Below the pieces are notes generated by a model that saw nothing but the letters and a program-made list of their open reading frames with translations, was not told the origin of the DNA and made no database searches. A program made the position numbers and the translations under genes. This document shows positions 21,101-32,924 of a stretch of 64,000 nt of DNA, piece by piece (the first letter of the stretch is position 1; each line of letters starts with the position of its first letter). The stretch is from Thozetella sp. PMI_491 (taxonomy: Eukaryota > Ascomycota > Sordariomycetes > Chaetosphaeriales > Chaetosphaeriaceae). Location: the NCBI GenBank assembly GCA_021432635.1, contig MU270069.1, positions 186,001-250,000 on the forward strand, written 5' to 3'.

Positions 21101-21889
21101 TCGATCAACCTAGGCATTATTCTCTGCATCGAGTGTAGTGGCATTCACAGGTCCTTGGGCACCCACATTAGCAAGGTTCGATCGCTGACCCTGGATGTTG
21201 CCTCTTTTACGCCCGATATTATCGAGCTCCTACTCCTGGTTGGCAATAGGGTGTCCAACATGGTCTGGGAGGCCAGGCTTGACCTAACATTGAAGCCGGC
21301 TCCACAAGCGACCCGCGAGCAGAGGCTCAGGTTCATCACGGCCAAGTATGTGAACAGAGCTTATGTTGAGCCCATCTCCAGCACCTTGTCGAGGTACCCA
21401 ACGGCAGATGAGACCCTGTTAGCGGCTATCAAGAAGAATGAGATCCAGCAGGTCATATACGGGCTAGCGCTCAAGGGGAATCCCAACGTCCTTGACAAGT
21501 CGCGAGGAACACATGCTTTGTTCCTGGCGCTCGCCGCTGCCGATCCCGCATCCCCCTCGCCTACTCCAAACCCAGTACCGAATTCCCAGCCCGAGAAGCC
21601 GATTCCCTTCCCCGTCGCCGAGCTTCTGATCCAGAACGGAGCAGAGATACCCGCCACCATGCCTGCTTTCCCGCTCAGTCGTGCGGCTCAAGCATATCTC
21701 GAGATGAAGCGGGGGCGTAGTGCTGCGGCCAATGCGTCTCTCGGTGGCTCTTACGATGGCGTAGGCACCCTGCCGACAAGCAGCAGCCAGACGCCCGGGG
21801 ACAAATTACAAAAGGAACGGGAAGCGCGCCTTCAGAAGCGTGTCAGCGCCGGGGGCCGTCTGGCCAAGTCGCCGATCCCCGAGCGGTAG
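18120..21889 (+). CDS. csx2: BAR-PH-ArfGAP-ankyrin protein (Csx2/Cnt5-like Arf GTPase activator)
   Basis: Six exons: 18120-18183, 18330-18463, 18535-18921, 18980-19046, 19112-20504, 20563-21889; 1,123 residues. It stimulates GTP hydrolysis on Arf at curved membranes in vesicle traffic. From N to C: MGNVSS start with a myristoylation-like pattern; a fungal-specific β-rich region (SISSVVITSPRKRTSINIVP); a BAR-type coiled coil at about 305-500 (KALEQKTGNMRTQMKRLIKK); a PH domain at about 655-765; and ArfGAP at about 835-960. The ArfGAP has the zinc finger CADCGS...CIECSGIHRSLG, including the arginine finger. Ankyrin-like sequence follows to the end. All splice junctions keep frame. The first exon is only 64 bp. 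No damage is seen. Confidence 0.9.
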
Positions 21890-23106
21890 GCTGCTACGGG
21901 GCTCTGTGGCGTGCCACTACTCAGCATCACCAGGTCGAGGGCACCCCATCCATCGTGGTGAACCGGGCCTCGATCTGGCGACCCTTTCCCTCCCCTTGTT
22001 ATGTCCTACTGCGCATACGGTTTTTGTATGGTTTGGAACGTTAGGAATGGATACCATACCCTCGCTTTTGACACGATGACGCTATGACCGAGGCTCTCAG
22101 CTATTGGTGCTGATAGTCGCTTGCCGCGCGACTTTCGCTGTGCTGCTCAGGTTTCGGCAGTTCAGATGGAAAATGCCAGTATTACCCAGCGTCTACGCGA
22201 CAGTTCTCTTTTCTCTCTCTGTTTTGCTCCATTGTGCTCGCTCTTGCTTCTTTCGTCGTTTTCCCCGGCTTGAGTTGATGGCATAGCGTCGGCGAACATG
22301 GATTAATGGGGATCAGTGAGGGACGGAGGAAACGGACGAGCTCCTTTTGGTGGTCAAAGAAAAAGCAAAGAGGAAGGCAGGTTTACCCTGGCCAGGATTG
22401 CACCTAGGAATGCCACCATGGTGATGGTAGGCTCGGCATACGGTTGACCTCAGGCCCCCTTGTATGACGGCTTGCTTCTATGCAGCACATGGGTTGAAAA
22501 GGGGGGCGAGGGAGCATAGCCATCACCTCGAAGCGTGGAAAGCTGCCCTCATAACTACGGACGGGCGGAAATAGGCAGGCGGCTCTACCGTCAGCGTTTA
22601 GCAGGCAGATAGACCTACGTTATGTATGGAGCTAGGTATAATCCTAATGAATGAATACGGAGCACTCACGGCCCCTATCCAAGACTTGTTCCAAGGTCTC
22701 CATATGTTGAGCCTACTGCCCTATAAAACCTACTTACTCCTCAGTCAAGGCTCGGGTACGGTAGCCACCAATAGACGGAGAGATCATCAAGTCTAATTCC
22801 GGAAGGCAAAAGCCTCCATTGAGGGCTATGTGTCTAAGCGCCTGATGCAATTACCATGACGGAGCCGTCGTGTCTCCCGTTGCCGCTGCTGCTCCGCCGC
22901 CGCGCAGCATTGCCCTCTGTCCGTCGTGAAAGAAAGCCCTAACGCAATGCTCCGGCGTATCTACTCGTAGCAAATCAGAACCCCCTTCCCTAAGCTCTAG
23001 CTTTTCGGTACGACGAACCCCGTCGCGCAATGAAAATTCAACGCCAAAGCCAAAGCCAGAGACAGAGCTATGAGAAAACCAATTGGTGGCCAGGTCTACC
23101 AATCGA
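21890..23106. other. Intergenic, 1.2 kb between convergent genes
   Basis: This is the 3' flank shared by the ArfGAP gene and eIF3m. I see no gene, repeat copy or RNA gene in it. Confidence 0.5.
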
Positions 23107-24472
23107 TCAGTCATCGTCGTCGGTGCGCTGCTGCTGCTGCTTTGGTTGGCGCCGTCGGTCGCCTCGCTCGCCTCCCAGCCCGCCACCGAGCCCCACACCT
23201 GCGAGCTTGCGCTCGACCTCCTGTGCCTCGCGCTCGCGCGCTGCCACGGCCTCGGCCTGCGTCCGGCGGATCTGAGCGAGTAGATTGTCCGTGACGGTTT
23301 TGAACTTGTCAACGCGGGTGCCGAGCTCACGCCACTGCTTCTCGCCGAAGACGCGGTAGTTCGTGCGGTGCACGAGGAACACCTTCTTCTGCTGCGAGAG
23401 CTTGCCCTCCACCAGCTTCGCACGGATCACGTCAATGGTCCACATCTCGACGTCTTCTAGAGGTACCTGCAGCGCCTTGGCAATGTTCTGGTACGGAATC
23501 TCCCGGTTCGGCGTGCTCGCGGCAAGGCTGGCGAACGTAAGCAAGCGCATCTTGCGCTCCAGCTTGGCGTGATCGAGACCCTCTTTCTCGATGAAGCCCT
23601 CGTGCTCGTCCCGGAACTCGTTGTAGTCCTCCAGATCCTGCTCGGTGAAGATCTCGCGAAGCTCGTTGTAGACGGTATGGGAATCGCTCAATGCCTGGAC
23701 GGCCGGGAGCACACTCAGATCCTGGAAGTCGAAGCGGGTGGGCGAGGCAAGTGCTATACGCAATGCCCGGAGCGCCAACTTCTGGGCCTCCTCTGATGCG
23801 ATCTCTTCTTGGTCATCCCGGTCAAACGTGGCAAGGGCCTTCAGAAGGTAGTGGTATGACTCCCTGCGGGAAGCATGTTAGTCTGTCCCTCGAGCGAGAG
23901 GGTCTCCGGAGCACTGGGGCATTCACTCACTCCTCGTTGCCCGACTCGCGAGCAATATCTGAGATCTCTATGAATAACCGGCGCTGGTCTTCCTCGTCTG
24001 AGTCCCAGTCCTTGAGCCATTGGTCAAGGTTCTTAAGGCGCGGCTTGAGCAGATCGAACTGGCCGTGGTTCTTGACGAACCGGACAATTTGCGCAAACAC
24101 GTGGTAGCGCAGTGGGTTCCGCTCGTCGAGGAGGTTGAAGATGGTGCTAAGGGCGGTCGAGGCGAGGGTAAAACCGTGGGCGGGGGACGACGTGATGGGT
24201 TTTTGAAGGTTGCCGCAGATGGTGGGGAGGTACTTCTTGGGGTCTTTGGACTGGAGGACAAGGTGGATGAGGAGGTTGTATGCCGGTGTAAACTCCTTCT
24301 CCGGGACCGAGTTCAGGAAGACGGAGGCCTTGGCGATGGCGGCCAGAGCCTCCTCATTCTGGCTCTTCTCGAGAAGAGGCTTGACCTGGTCGCCGATCTG
24401 GATGTAATCAGCCATCTCTTGGGCGAGCTCCGCGAAGCTGCCGTCGACGAAGATGAGCTGTGGGCGCGACAT
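23107..24472 (-). CDS. eif3m: Translation initiation factor eIF3 subunit m
   Basis: Two exons, 24472-23931 and 23863-23107, around a 67-bp intron (GTGAGT donor); 432 residues. eIF3m is a PCI-domain subunit of the eIF3 complex that loads mRNA onto the 40S subunit. The N-terminal half is helical repeat ([40 protein letters not shown]). The PCI/winged-helix module lies in exon 2 ([39 protein letters not shown]). The tail is Gly-rich, then basic/poly-Gln (QPKQQQQ) and ends in four aspartates. The start and length fit fungal eIF3m. Csn7-like PCI proteins are the nearest alternative but the N-terminus argues for eIF3m. Confidence 0.92.
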
Positions 24473-26177
24473 CTTGGCTGGCTCTCTCGTTTATCTGCAG
24501 AGGAAAGTTCGCGGGGCGGTTCTTGCGTCGGGGCAGCTGCGGCTGCGAAAAGGTTGGTTGAGCGACCGCGGAAAGTTTGTGGACGTCGGTGCTTGGGGCT
24601 CGCGGCGGCTGCGGATTTGGGCTCGTTGGGAGAGCCTGGGTAGGCTACGTGCGATACGGCTCTGTTTCTGACACAGCTGTTTAAGCGCCGGGAGAAAAGA
24701 GATCGGTGCCGGTACTCGTATCCGGGAGCGCTGGGGAAGAGGACCACCGGTGGTAAAGGTAAGAGCGTCTGAAGAGCGCTTTGGATCGTTCCTGAGCCCC
24801 GCCTCGATTGATATTTTTCACCCCGTTGAAGCAATTGCCCCGCCATTTGTGCGTGAGCCGGCGGTAGATCTTCGGCGAGATGATCGCGGCGGCGGCGGCG
24901 GTGGTGGCGGTGCAATACTGTACCTCCTGACAGAGGCGACCCAGATTACCTAGAAGGTACAGTAATTTACCTGTTAGTGGGGGCCTCAAGGCACTCGACA
25001 AGCACTGTACTCCCATTGAGCACAGCACGTCTCCTCTCGTGCAGCTAGGATCAACGCTTCTTGGCCATCAAGGGCCTCGCCCCAACGACATTTTTGGTCG
25101 ATACATATTCCCGTATTCAGTAATCAAGAGCACCAACCTCTGATTCTGTGTTTCTTCCTGGACATTGGGATGGTTGTTCTGCCCTGATGGTGCCCTCATC
25201 ACTCATACTGAGAAGTATGTTGCAAACTAGACTGTTTAGGCAGATTTGAAGCAGTTTGCTTCTACTTCCCCCACAACCACAAGACGACGAGGCCAGCAGG
25301 TGAGCGACACCGGCTGAATCCATGTTCTGGGAGGCAAAATGGGACTTGGGAGACCGAGGTTTCATGAACCTTGGGAGGCAACGGCTCTGGATGGCTAGTC
25401 CTGTCTCGGTCAATAAAGTGCGGAGGTTTGCCAATGCTGCTCAGCTGACCAATCCCTGGCGCGGGCGCGAGCGCGAGGGCCAGAGACAGTTCAACTACTG
25501 ACGAGAGGGCGGGCTTCTTTTGGGAGGCGCTAGGCAGAGGCGCCTCAGTGCGGCGTCTTACAGTACCTCCTCTAGCTTTACCTCTGGGGGGCAAACGAGA
25601 CGAAGGAAAATGGTGTCTGGCGCCTAGTTCTCAGGTCTGACTCAAACATCTGACTTGCGCACACACGCCAACATTGTCCTCGAGGGCTTGATCAGAAATG
25701 GCGAGCCTATCACGGCGCCCAGTGTCGTGACCTCGCTGTGTGAAGTTAGGGGAAGCATGACCTCTGGAGATCCATCATCTACCTGCAAGCCCCCTCAGTG
25801 TGCTCCAGTGTGCAGAAGTCGGTGCCAGTGTGCGCCTCCCCAAGGCCCCCCCAGACCCCCCTGCATCCGACCACAGGGCACCACACGGCCCATCGATGAC
25901 TCAGCCGGGGGCGGGCCGGAAGGAACGCTACAACAGGCAAGAAGCGGGCAAGGAACAGACCGCACCCCTGCCATGACGGCAGTGCTCTCCCAAAAGCTTG
26001 CCTCAGCTCGTGCCGGGTCTCTCTCTCACGAGCCCCCCAACTCCTACTTCGCCCTAGGCCACCAGGCACCACAGCCCTCCCCCTCACACAGAGGGAACCA
26101 ATTCGTGAATTCTAGGTCCCACGCGCTTCGCAGATTCATATTCCTGTGATTCCTACCACCTCACCTCCGTTTCCATC
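24473..26177. other. Intergenic, 1.7 kb, divergent eif3m/prd-4 region
   Basis: Both flanking genes are transcribed away from this region, so it holds two promoters. It contains a GGC/GGT trinucleotide run at about 24888-24911. An open minus-strand frame (25262-25594) begins with a non-ATG codon and resembles nothing I know; I leave it uncalled. Pyrimidine-rich leader sequence precedes 26178. Confidence 0.5.
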
Positions 26178-28457
26178 ATGGCTCCTCGCGAAGGCAGCCA
26201 CAAGAGAGCGCGGGTCTCCGTAGGTGCCGCCCTCCCGTCAACGTCATCTCAGTCTTTGGCACACCCGCGTTATCCCACTTGTGCATCATGTTTGGCCGAT
26301 TAACCCGTTTCATGCAGGGCTCGCCAGCCGAGGCCCCGTCCGAGTCGTTCAAGCGCCCGAGGCGGTCGGAGCGCCTCTCGCAGAAGCCAGAGCAAGACCA
26401 CCAGAAGACGCCCGTCTCCATCAAGCAGCACCTCCCTTCCCCGATCACACACCTGACCACCGAGGAGAGTAGTGAGCTGTACAAGGAGGCCACGGCGACG
26501 CCGCCAGAGGGCCGCCCCAGCCAGGTCGCACACCGAGACGACACTTACACCCAGGCGAACCAGTTCAGCTCGCCGCCCCAAGACACCCAGGCCTTCCCGA
26601 GCCAACACATCGATCCGAATGCGCCGCTGTCGGACGAAGTCCAAGATGAGGTGAAGGAGGGAGTCTGGGGGTATCTCTTCCCCATGGACACCAGATACGG
26701 CGGCCGCTGCGTCGTGCTTAGGAAACGGGCGGCTTGCCCCGGGACGGATGAGGTCGCCGACGCCATAGGCCCCGCGGCAAGAAAGAAGAACCAAAAATCT
26801 TCAAAACCTCTGCTAAAAGACGAGGACAGCTTCGAGGAGATCAAGATGAAGGGCGTGCCCTCTGGGGGCTACCTGATCGGCCGCCATCCCGAGTGCGATG
26901 TGGTAGTGGATGACCCCATCGTATCGAACCGGCACTGCTTGCTCTTCACAGAGCATAAGGACAATGACACTATAGCCGTGTTGGAGGATTTGTCCAGCAA
27001 CGGTACATTTGTCAACGAGGCGATAGTGGGACGAAACCAGCGGAGAGAGCTGCAAGAGCATGACGAGATCGCAGTGCTTGACAAGGCACGGTTTGTCTTC
27101 AGATATCCCAAGACGCGCCTGACGAGTGCCTTCTTGCAACAGTACACCCCGCTCGAGAAGCTTGGGAAGGGTCACTTCGCCGAGGTCTACCTCTGCGTCG
27201 AAAAGTCCACCGGCCAGAGGTATGCCGTCAAGATATTCTCCAAAACGCCCGGGCTGGAGGAGAGGTCCAAGAATGAGGGCCTGCAGCTTGAGATCGCGGT
27301 CCTAATGGGTGTCAGCCACCCCAACGTCCTGTGTTTGAAGGATACCTTCAACGAGCCCAACGCGGTATATCTGGTTCTCGAGCTCGCTCCAGAAGGAGAG
27401 CTCTTCAATTACATTGTACAGAAGCAGAAGCTATCGGAGAACGAGTGCCGGAAACTGTTCACTCAGCTCTTCCAGGGCATCAAATACTTGGTAGGTTATA
27501 AGCCAACCTCGGTCCCCTGCGTTCCCCTTGGAGCCCATGATCTAACCCTAGTTTTAGCATGACCGGAACATTGTACACCGGGACATCAAGCCTGAGAACA
27601 TCCTCCTTGTGGACAAGGATCTTCACGTCAAATTGGCTGATTTTGGGCTCGCCAAGATCATTGGCGAAGAGTCCTTCACGACCACGCTCTGCGGCACCCC
27701 AAGCTACGTAGCTCCCGAGATTCTAGCCGATACACGGCACCGAAAGTACACGAAGGCTGTCGACATCTGGTCCCTTGGTGTGGTACTTTACATCTGCTTG
27801 TGTGGCTTCCCGCCGTTCTCTGATGAGCTGTACTCAAGGGACTTCCCTTTCACCCTGTCGCAGCAGATCAAGAACGGTCGCTTCGACTATCCCTCGCCGT
27901 ACTGGGACTCCGTTGGCGATCCAGCCCGTACGTTTGGCGCGTCCTCTCCGAATCTGAGCCCATCGCTGACAATGCGAAATACAGTTGACTTGATAGACTC
28001 GATGCTGGTGGTAGACCCCGAGAAGCGCTTCACCGTCGACCAGTGCCTCTCTCACCCTTGGATGACCGCAAATGCTCCCAACGTTAATGACAGCACAAAC
28101 GGCCTCGTAAGCGGCCTTGCTGGCCTCGAGGTGAACAGACGCGGCGTTGTGCGCGAGCGCACGCTCCTCAGTTCAATCAACACAGTCCAGGTGACCAACC
28201 GCGTCCCGATGGGGGAGAACCAACCCGACTTGAAGATCTACTCCAAGAACCCTAAAACCAACACAGCGCCTACAGCGCGTAAGGAGGTCGGCCCTGCAGA
28301 CCAACGCAACCCCCAGGAGTTTGCGCAGCTGGGAGGCAAGGGTGACCAGGAGCTGTTCGGCTATGACGGCGGAAGCCGCTATTCCAAGAATGACATTTCG
28401 AACACAAAGCCTGCTTCTCCTAAGGCTAAGGCGAAGGCAAAAACAAACGGTCGGTAA
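26178..28457 (+). CDS. prd-4: FHA-domain checkpoint kinase, Chk2/Cds1/PRD-4 type
   Basis: Four exons: 26178-26219, 26318-27490, 27558-27927, 27985-28457; 685 residues. This Ser/Thr kinase acts in the DNA-damage checkpoint and, in Neurospora, links damage to the clock. An N-terminal disordered region has SQ/TQ-like sites. The FHA domain follows (GGYLIGRHPECDVVVDDPIV, SNRHCLLF, DLSSNGTFVNE), then the kinase domain. Kinase motifs are LGKGHFAEVYLC (Gly loop), YAVKIF (ATP lysine), HRDIKPEN (catalytic loop), DFGLAK, and GTPSYVAPE. The C-terminus is basic (PKAKAKAKTNGR). The third intron (57 bp) has no stop in frame. The first exon encodes only 14 residues. Exon 1 is inferred from splice signals and is the least certain part. 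Confidence 0.9.
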
Positions 28458-29185
28458 ATGCACTGCTAAGTGCACTTCTATTGTGAGACTGCCTTGAGGA
28501 AACTGAGCGCAGATCATATCGATACATTGCATCTGTACCGAGTGCGTGCGGGGGTTTGCCTATGGCAAAGTGTTTGGGAATTTAGGGCGTTGTTTTTCAT
28601 TCCTCCCGGGGGGGGGGATTTGTCCGTCAATGAATATAGCGGCGTTTTCTTGGGGTTTCTCAAAGTGGTATTTATCACGGCTCAGCGCACGCCGCATCCT
28701 AGGACTTTTTCGGTCGAGGGATAAGGGGAGCCAGGGAGCCAGGGATATAATAGGCATAGTCGTGTATTTTTCTTCCTTCTTCTTAGGCGATATAAAAGCG
28801 GAGCAATGAGGCTTTGGACGGGCACAGAATAGTGATACCATCCATAATACAGTTCTATAAACGCGAGAGGTGATCAGTTGCGAGCACTTCTATGCTAGGT
28901 CGTTGTTGATTTAAGGGGGTAGTTCAGGGGCTGGATCATCGCTAGGGTTAGGGTTCTACTAGCTCTCATCTGTAACTCGGACCGCCGCAAGGGACACCAA
29001 AGACAACTGGCTCCTGCTGTCGTCTTCGTACCGTTACAATTCGTATCGCATCGTGCTACCCTTGATCGGTTGCACAATTGTCCGGGCTACTCTTGTGCCT
29101 CTGGGTGCGTTTTCTGGCGACCGATGATGCCCTCGCCGGATCGAGGCTTCCCGTCCAGCTGCCACGTTGCCCCGTGCCTTTCGCC
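28458..29185. other. Intergenic, 0.7 kb between co-oriented genes
   Basis: It contains a G10 homopolymer at 28608-28617 and a telomere-like motif TAGGGTTAGGGTT at 28943-28955. It should include the 3' end of the kinase transcript and the promoter of the glutaminyl cyclase gene. Confidence 0.5.
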
Positions 29186-30399
29186 ATGAACTTCACCAAG
29201 CGACCGCCTCGGTCCGCATCCTGCCGCTTCATACTGTCGCTCCTCGCGCACCACCTCCTCTTCTTCGTCGCCGCCGCCTACAAGCCGCTGTCGGATCACT
29301 TCCTAGGCCTCGTTCCGACCCCCGGCGAAGAATTCGATGTTCACAATGGCTCCGTCCTCGCGCCGATCCTTATCCCTCGTGTCTCGGGCACCGAGAATTC
29401 GACTCGGGTGCAGGAGCACTTTGTCAACTTCTTCCGGACCGAGCTGCCCAAGTGGGAGCTGATCTGGCAGAACTCGACTTCCACCACCCCCGTGACCGGC
29501 GAGACCCCCTTCCGCAACCTCATCTTCCGCCGCGAACCCCCTTGGGTCCAACCGGGCCAGAGCAACCTGCTCACACTCGTCGCCCACTACGACAGCAAGT
29601 ACAGTCCGCCCGGCTTCGTAGGCGCCACCGACAGCGCCGCGCCTTGTGCCATCCTCATGCATGCCGCGCGGAGCATCGACAAGTATGTCACGCAGATGCA
29701 TGACGAGATGGCCGCGCTAGGGGAAGGTGGCCGCCCCGACATGGACATGGGCGTTCAGATCTTGTTCCTGGACGGAGAGGAGGCGTTTGTGACCTGGACT
29801 GCGACCGACTCCCTGTACGGAGCAAGGTAAGGAGATCTTGCTACGCCGCCCCAAAGATTGAACCCGTGGCGCAAAGTCACTAACCTCTGCGCGACAGATC
29901 TCTCGCCGAGGAGTGGGAGACGACAGTCAACCCCGCCATGGCCTTTTACAAGCACCCGATCAACCAGATCAGCATGTTTGTGCTGCTTGACCTGCTCGGG
30001 GAGGCCAATCCGCGGCTCCCATCGTACATTCAAACATCGCACTGGGCGTATGAGAGCATGGCGACCATCGAGGAGCGGATGCGCAAGCTGCGCCTGCTGG
30101 AGACACAACCTCGACAGCGGTTCCTCATCGACAAAGGCAAGACGTCGAACTCGTTTGGTCCCGCGAGCATTCAAGATGACCACATCCCCTTCATGGCGCG
30201 CGGCGTCCCGGTCCTCCACATGATCCCTCACTTCCCAGCCGTCTGGCACACCATGAACGATGACGCGGCGCACCTGGACATGCCGACAGTCCGGGATTGG
30301 GCCAAGATTGTGACTGCATTCGCCTTGGAGTGGCTGGACATGATGGAGGTTGAGCCGCAGGAAGGCATGGCGAAGAAAGGGGCCGAGTGGGAGTCGTGA
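29186..30399 (+). CDS. Glutaminyl-peptide cyclotransferase-like M28-family protein
   Basis: Two exons, 29186-29826 and 29898-30399, around a 71-bp intron (GTAAGG donor); 380 residues. Glutaminyl cyclases convert N-terminal Gln of secreted proteins to pyroglutamate using one zinc ion. A signal peptide or anchor is evident (FILSLLAHHLLFFVAAAY, about residues 15-32), so it acts in the secretory pathway or outside. Zinc-site and catalytic motifs are in order: LVAHYDSKY, GATDSAAP, FLDGEEAF, IQDDHIPF, and the His in AVWHTMNDD. N-glycosylation sites (NGS, NST) are present. The ATG at 29186 directly precedes the signal peptide; upstream in-frame sequence begins only with a non-ATG codon. An aminopeptidase of the same family is the alternative. 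Confidence 0.87.
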
Positions 30400-31114
30400 A
30401 GTGTACGCCCCCTAACCCCCCTCAAATAGGGACCCTAGCACGCCACGCACTCCACAAGACTATGTGGTGTATGGCGTTGTTGTATAAAAAAGACATGATA
30501 TCTTGTGAAATACGGATTATAGGAAGCTCGAAGGCATATTTCCGGGGCTGCCCGAAACGGCGTTGACGGCATCTGACCCAATGGAACAGGTCTTTCACAG
30601 GGGCATCCACGCTAGATGTACTTGTTGGTGCGCCAATAAAACGTTTGGACAAAGTTTATCACAAACCAATAACGTGTTTGTCTCCCATGTTAGCCGTAGC
30701 TATCACCTGCTTGAGGGCCATCCACTTTCCACGTTCCGCGGGTAATTCTATATCAAGATCGAGAAAGCTCAGAAGGCGCAGGCTTGGACAGATCGATGCG
30801 ACAATCTCATCCAGGGTTGCTAGCACGAGAAGATCTTCAGGAACCAACGCAGCTTAGCTGCCTATCAACCACCTATACACTAAAAGTCTATTTGGCACTC
30901 TAAGGCACTACTCAGTAAAGGAAATTGGGAAAAGGAAAAATGTCTAGACTAGTGATATCAACAACAAATCGAAGCGGCATACTTTTCAGGATACACATGA
31001 ACGGTGCTCCAAGAATACATAGAAGCAGTCTTCCCCAACTCTAGTAGGCGTGGCATGGATTTTCGACCTGCAGAGGTCAACTTCCCGTGCTTGAATGAGC
31101 CTCGGTGCCGCAAT
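30400..31114. other. Intergenic, 0.7 kb between convergent genes
   Basis: This is 3' flank for the glutaminyl cyclase and UMP kinase genes. No gene or repeat is recognised. Confidence 0.5.
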
Positions 31115-32201
31115 CTAGAAGCCCTTGCCCAACTGGCCCTCCAGCCTCTGGGTCGTCGTCTTGTATACTGAGTCGGGCGTCGGCGTGGCGTCAACCTTGA
31201 TCACCTTGCCATCCTGCTCGTAGTGGTTCACGACAGGCATGCTGGTCTCGATGAAGGTGCGGAACCGCTTCCGGATGCTCTCGATGTTGTCGTCGGTGCG
31301 GCCGCTCGTCTTGCCGCGCTCCAGCAAACGGCGCTCCATCTCCTTCTCCGGGCAGTCATAGAACAGCACCAGGCGGGCAGGGCACACAACCTCCTCGAAC
31401 TTGAGGGCCTGGTCCATCTTGCGCGGGAACCCGTCGATCAAGAATTTTGCCTTACCGCCAGGGTTCTTCTGCACGACCTCGGTCATAGCATTCTCGAGGA
31501 GGGCCACCGTCACCTCCATCGGGACAATCGCGCCGTTCCTGATGCAGTCCGCGATCAGCTCGCCAAACTGCGAGCCGGGCCGCTCCTGCTCTGCCCGCAG
31601 CAGATCGCCCGCCGAAAGGTGAGTGAAGCCGTAATCCTTGACAAGCCGAGCGCACTGCGTGCCCTTGCCGGCGCCAGGGCCGCCCAGGACGAAGATGACG
31701 GTGACGTCCTTGGGGGAGAAGGTCGGGGAGGATTTATCGGGGGCAGGAAGCCCGGCGTTCTCGACAGCTGGCATCTCTGCGTGCGGTTAGCCGCCTGCGA
31801 GCGGGCGAGGTGGGCGAGTTTGGGTGAAAAGGGGCAAAGGAGGGGGGAGGCTAACCTATCCGCTTGTTGACCAAAAGGGCGTAGCCTCCGAAGCCCAGAG
31901 CAATGATGATCACAAAAGGCCAGAACTTGACCTGGGGGGGCTTGGGCGGCGGGGGAGGGGGCGGCGGCGGTTGCTGCTGTTGCTGCTGGTCTGACGGGGA
32001 GCTGTAGGATCGACGCGCCCAGGAAGCCACGGGCGGCTGAAGAGACCGGATCGCAGTGGAAGCTCGAGAGATGCGAAGCTGGGGCTGCAGGGAGCTCAAT
32101 CGCGAGACCTGTCGAATTTGATGTAGTCGCAACGCACCGTCGAGGCGGGAAGCAGCTTGTCGCAGCAGTTGCCGCCCGCGGGAGGCTGCCATTGGGTGCA
32201 T
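31115..32201 (-). CDS. ura6: UMP/CMP kinase Ura6 with N-terminal membrane extension
   Basis: Two exons, 32201-31856 and 31776-31115, around a 79-bp intron; 335 residues. Ura6 phosphorylates UMP (also CMP and AMP). The kinase part fills exon 2 with P-loop [16 protein letters not shown]-binding [25 protein letters not shown] and lid region [11 protein letters not shown]. Exon 1 adds about 116 residues: an Arg/Ser/Ala-rich segment without acidic residues, poly-Gln then poly-Pro, and one hydrophobic span ([19 protein letters not shown]). This suggests a mitochondrial or membrane-anchored form. A second ATG (MPAVENAG) lies two bases into exon 2 and would give a soluble protein of about 219 residues, near the size of yeast Ura6. 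Confidence 0.9.
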
Positions 32202-32924
32202 TTTGGGTCTGCAGATGACGTCCACGCGCCTGAAACTTGGACGTGGGAAGAGACAAGAGATCACACCAACCGAGAGCTAAGCTCACAGGTGTGGGTAATT
32301 TGTTAGCGCCCATAAGTGAGACCCACTTACAGTCCTTTACTCCGTAGGTCCTCCGTCCAGCCCTGGTCTGCTTAATACCGTGGGAAATAAGGCCAGACGA
32401 AGATACAGAGAACTTGGTTACGGGGCCAGCGGCGAGCCAGAAGGGCCAGTGGCGAGCCAAAAGTGCCAGTAACAAGCCTGCCAGGCCGTTTACTAGCTTT
32501 GAACCCCTCAAGCCTAGATAGCCAGCCGCTGTGTCGTCCCAAGCGTTGCAGCATACAGGGTTGAGGTATACGAGAATGCCCCACTACAGCTTTGACGGAC
32601 GACAGATGAGACGGATATGCTTCTAGCGATTCAGTTCTGGGGAATAGTTCTCGTCCAGAGTTTCTTTTTTCATCCACTTAGTCTGATTGTAAATGTACAG
32701 GCGTCTGCCCAGCATTATGGAGACCGCCAGGCCCATTTGTAGCCCGCGCTCAGGTATCCTATATTCCTCCCACGAAACGCCCTCTGGTATCCCGAATTGT
32801 AGCAAAGAAGAGAAGAAAAAGCTGGCTCTCTCGTCACAGCTCAGCTGGTACATAGAAAATGATGTAAAAATGCCAATATATAGACAGGAGCGACCCTCTC
32901 AACCACACCGCCCACATTCCGCCT
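32202..32924. other. Intergenic, 0.7 kb with a short tandem repeat
   Basis: This region lies between the ura6 start and the end of the MARVEL-like gene. It holds the 20-bp tandem repeat at 32424-32483 and otherwise nothing I recognise. Confidence 0.5.
32424..32483. repeat. 20-bp tandem repeat, about three units
   Basis: The first two units, GGCCAGCGGCGAGCCAGAAG and GGCCAGTGGCGAGCCAAAAG, differ at two positions, both transitions. A third unit starting TGCCAGTAACAAGCC is more diverged. Confidence 0.7.

Noticed and set aside
25262-25594. Basic 110-codon frame between eif3m and prd-4
   Set aside because: It starts at a non-ATG codon, has no recognised domain, and splice signals for an upstream exon were not convincing.
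28458-30399. Secondary-metabolite or defence cluster around the kinase and cyclase genes
   Set aside because: Neighbours are unrelated housekeeping genes, and no synthase, transporter or cluster regulator is present.
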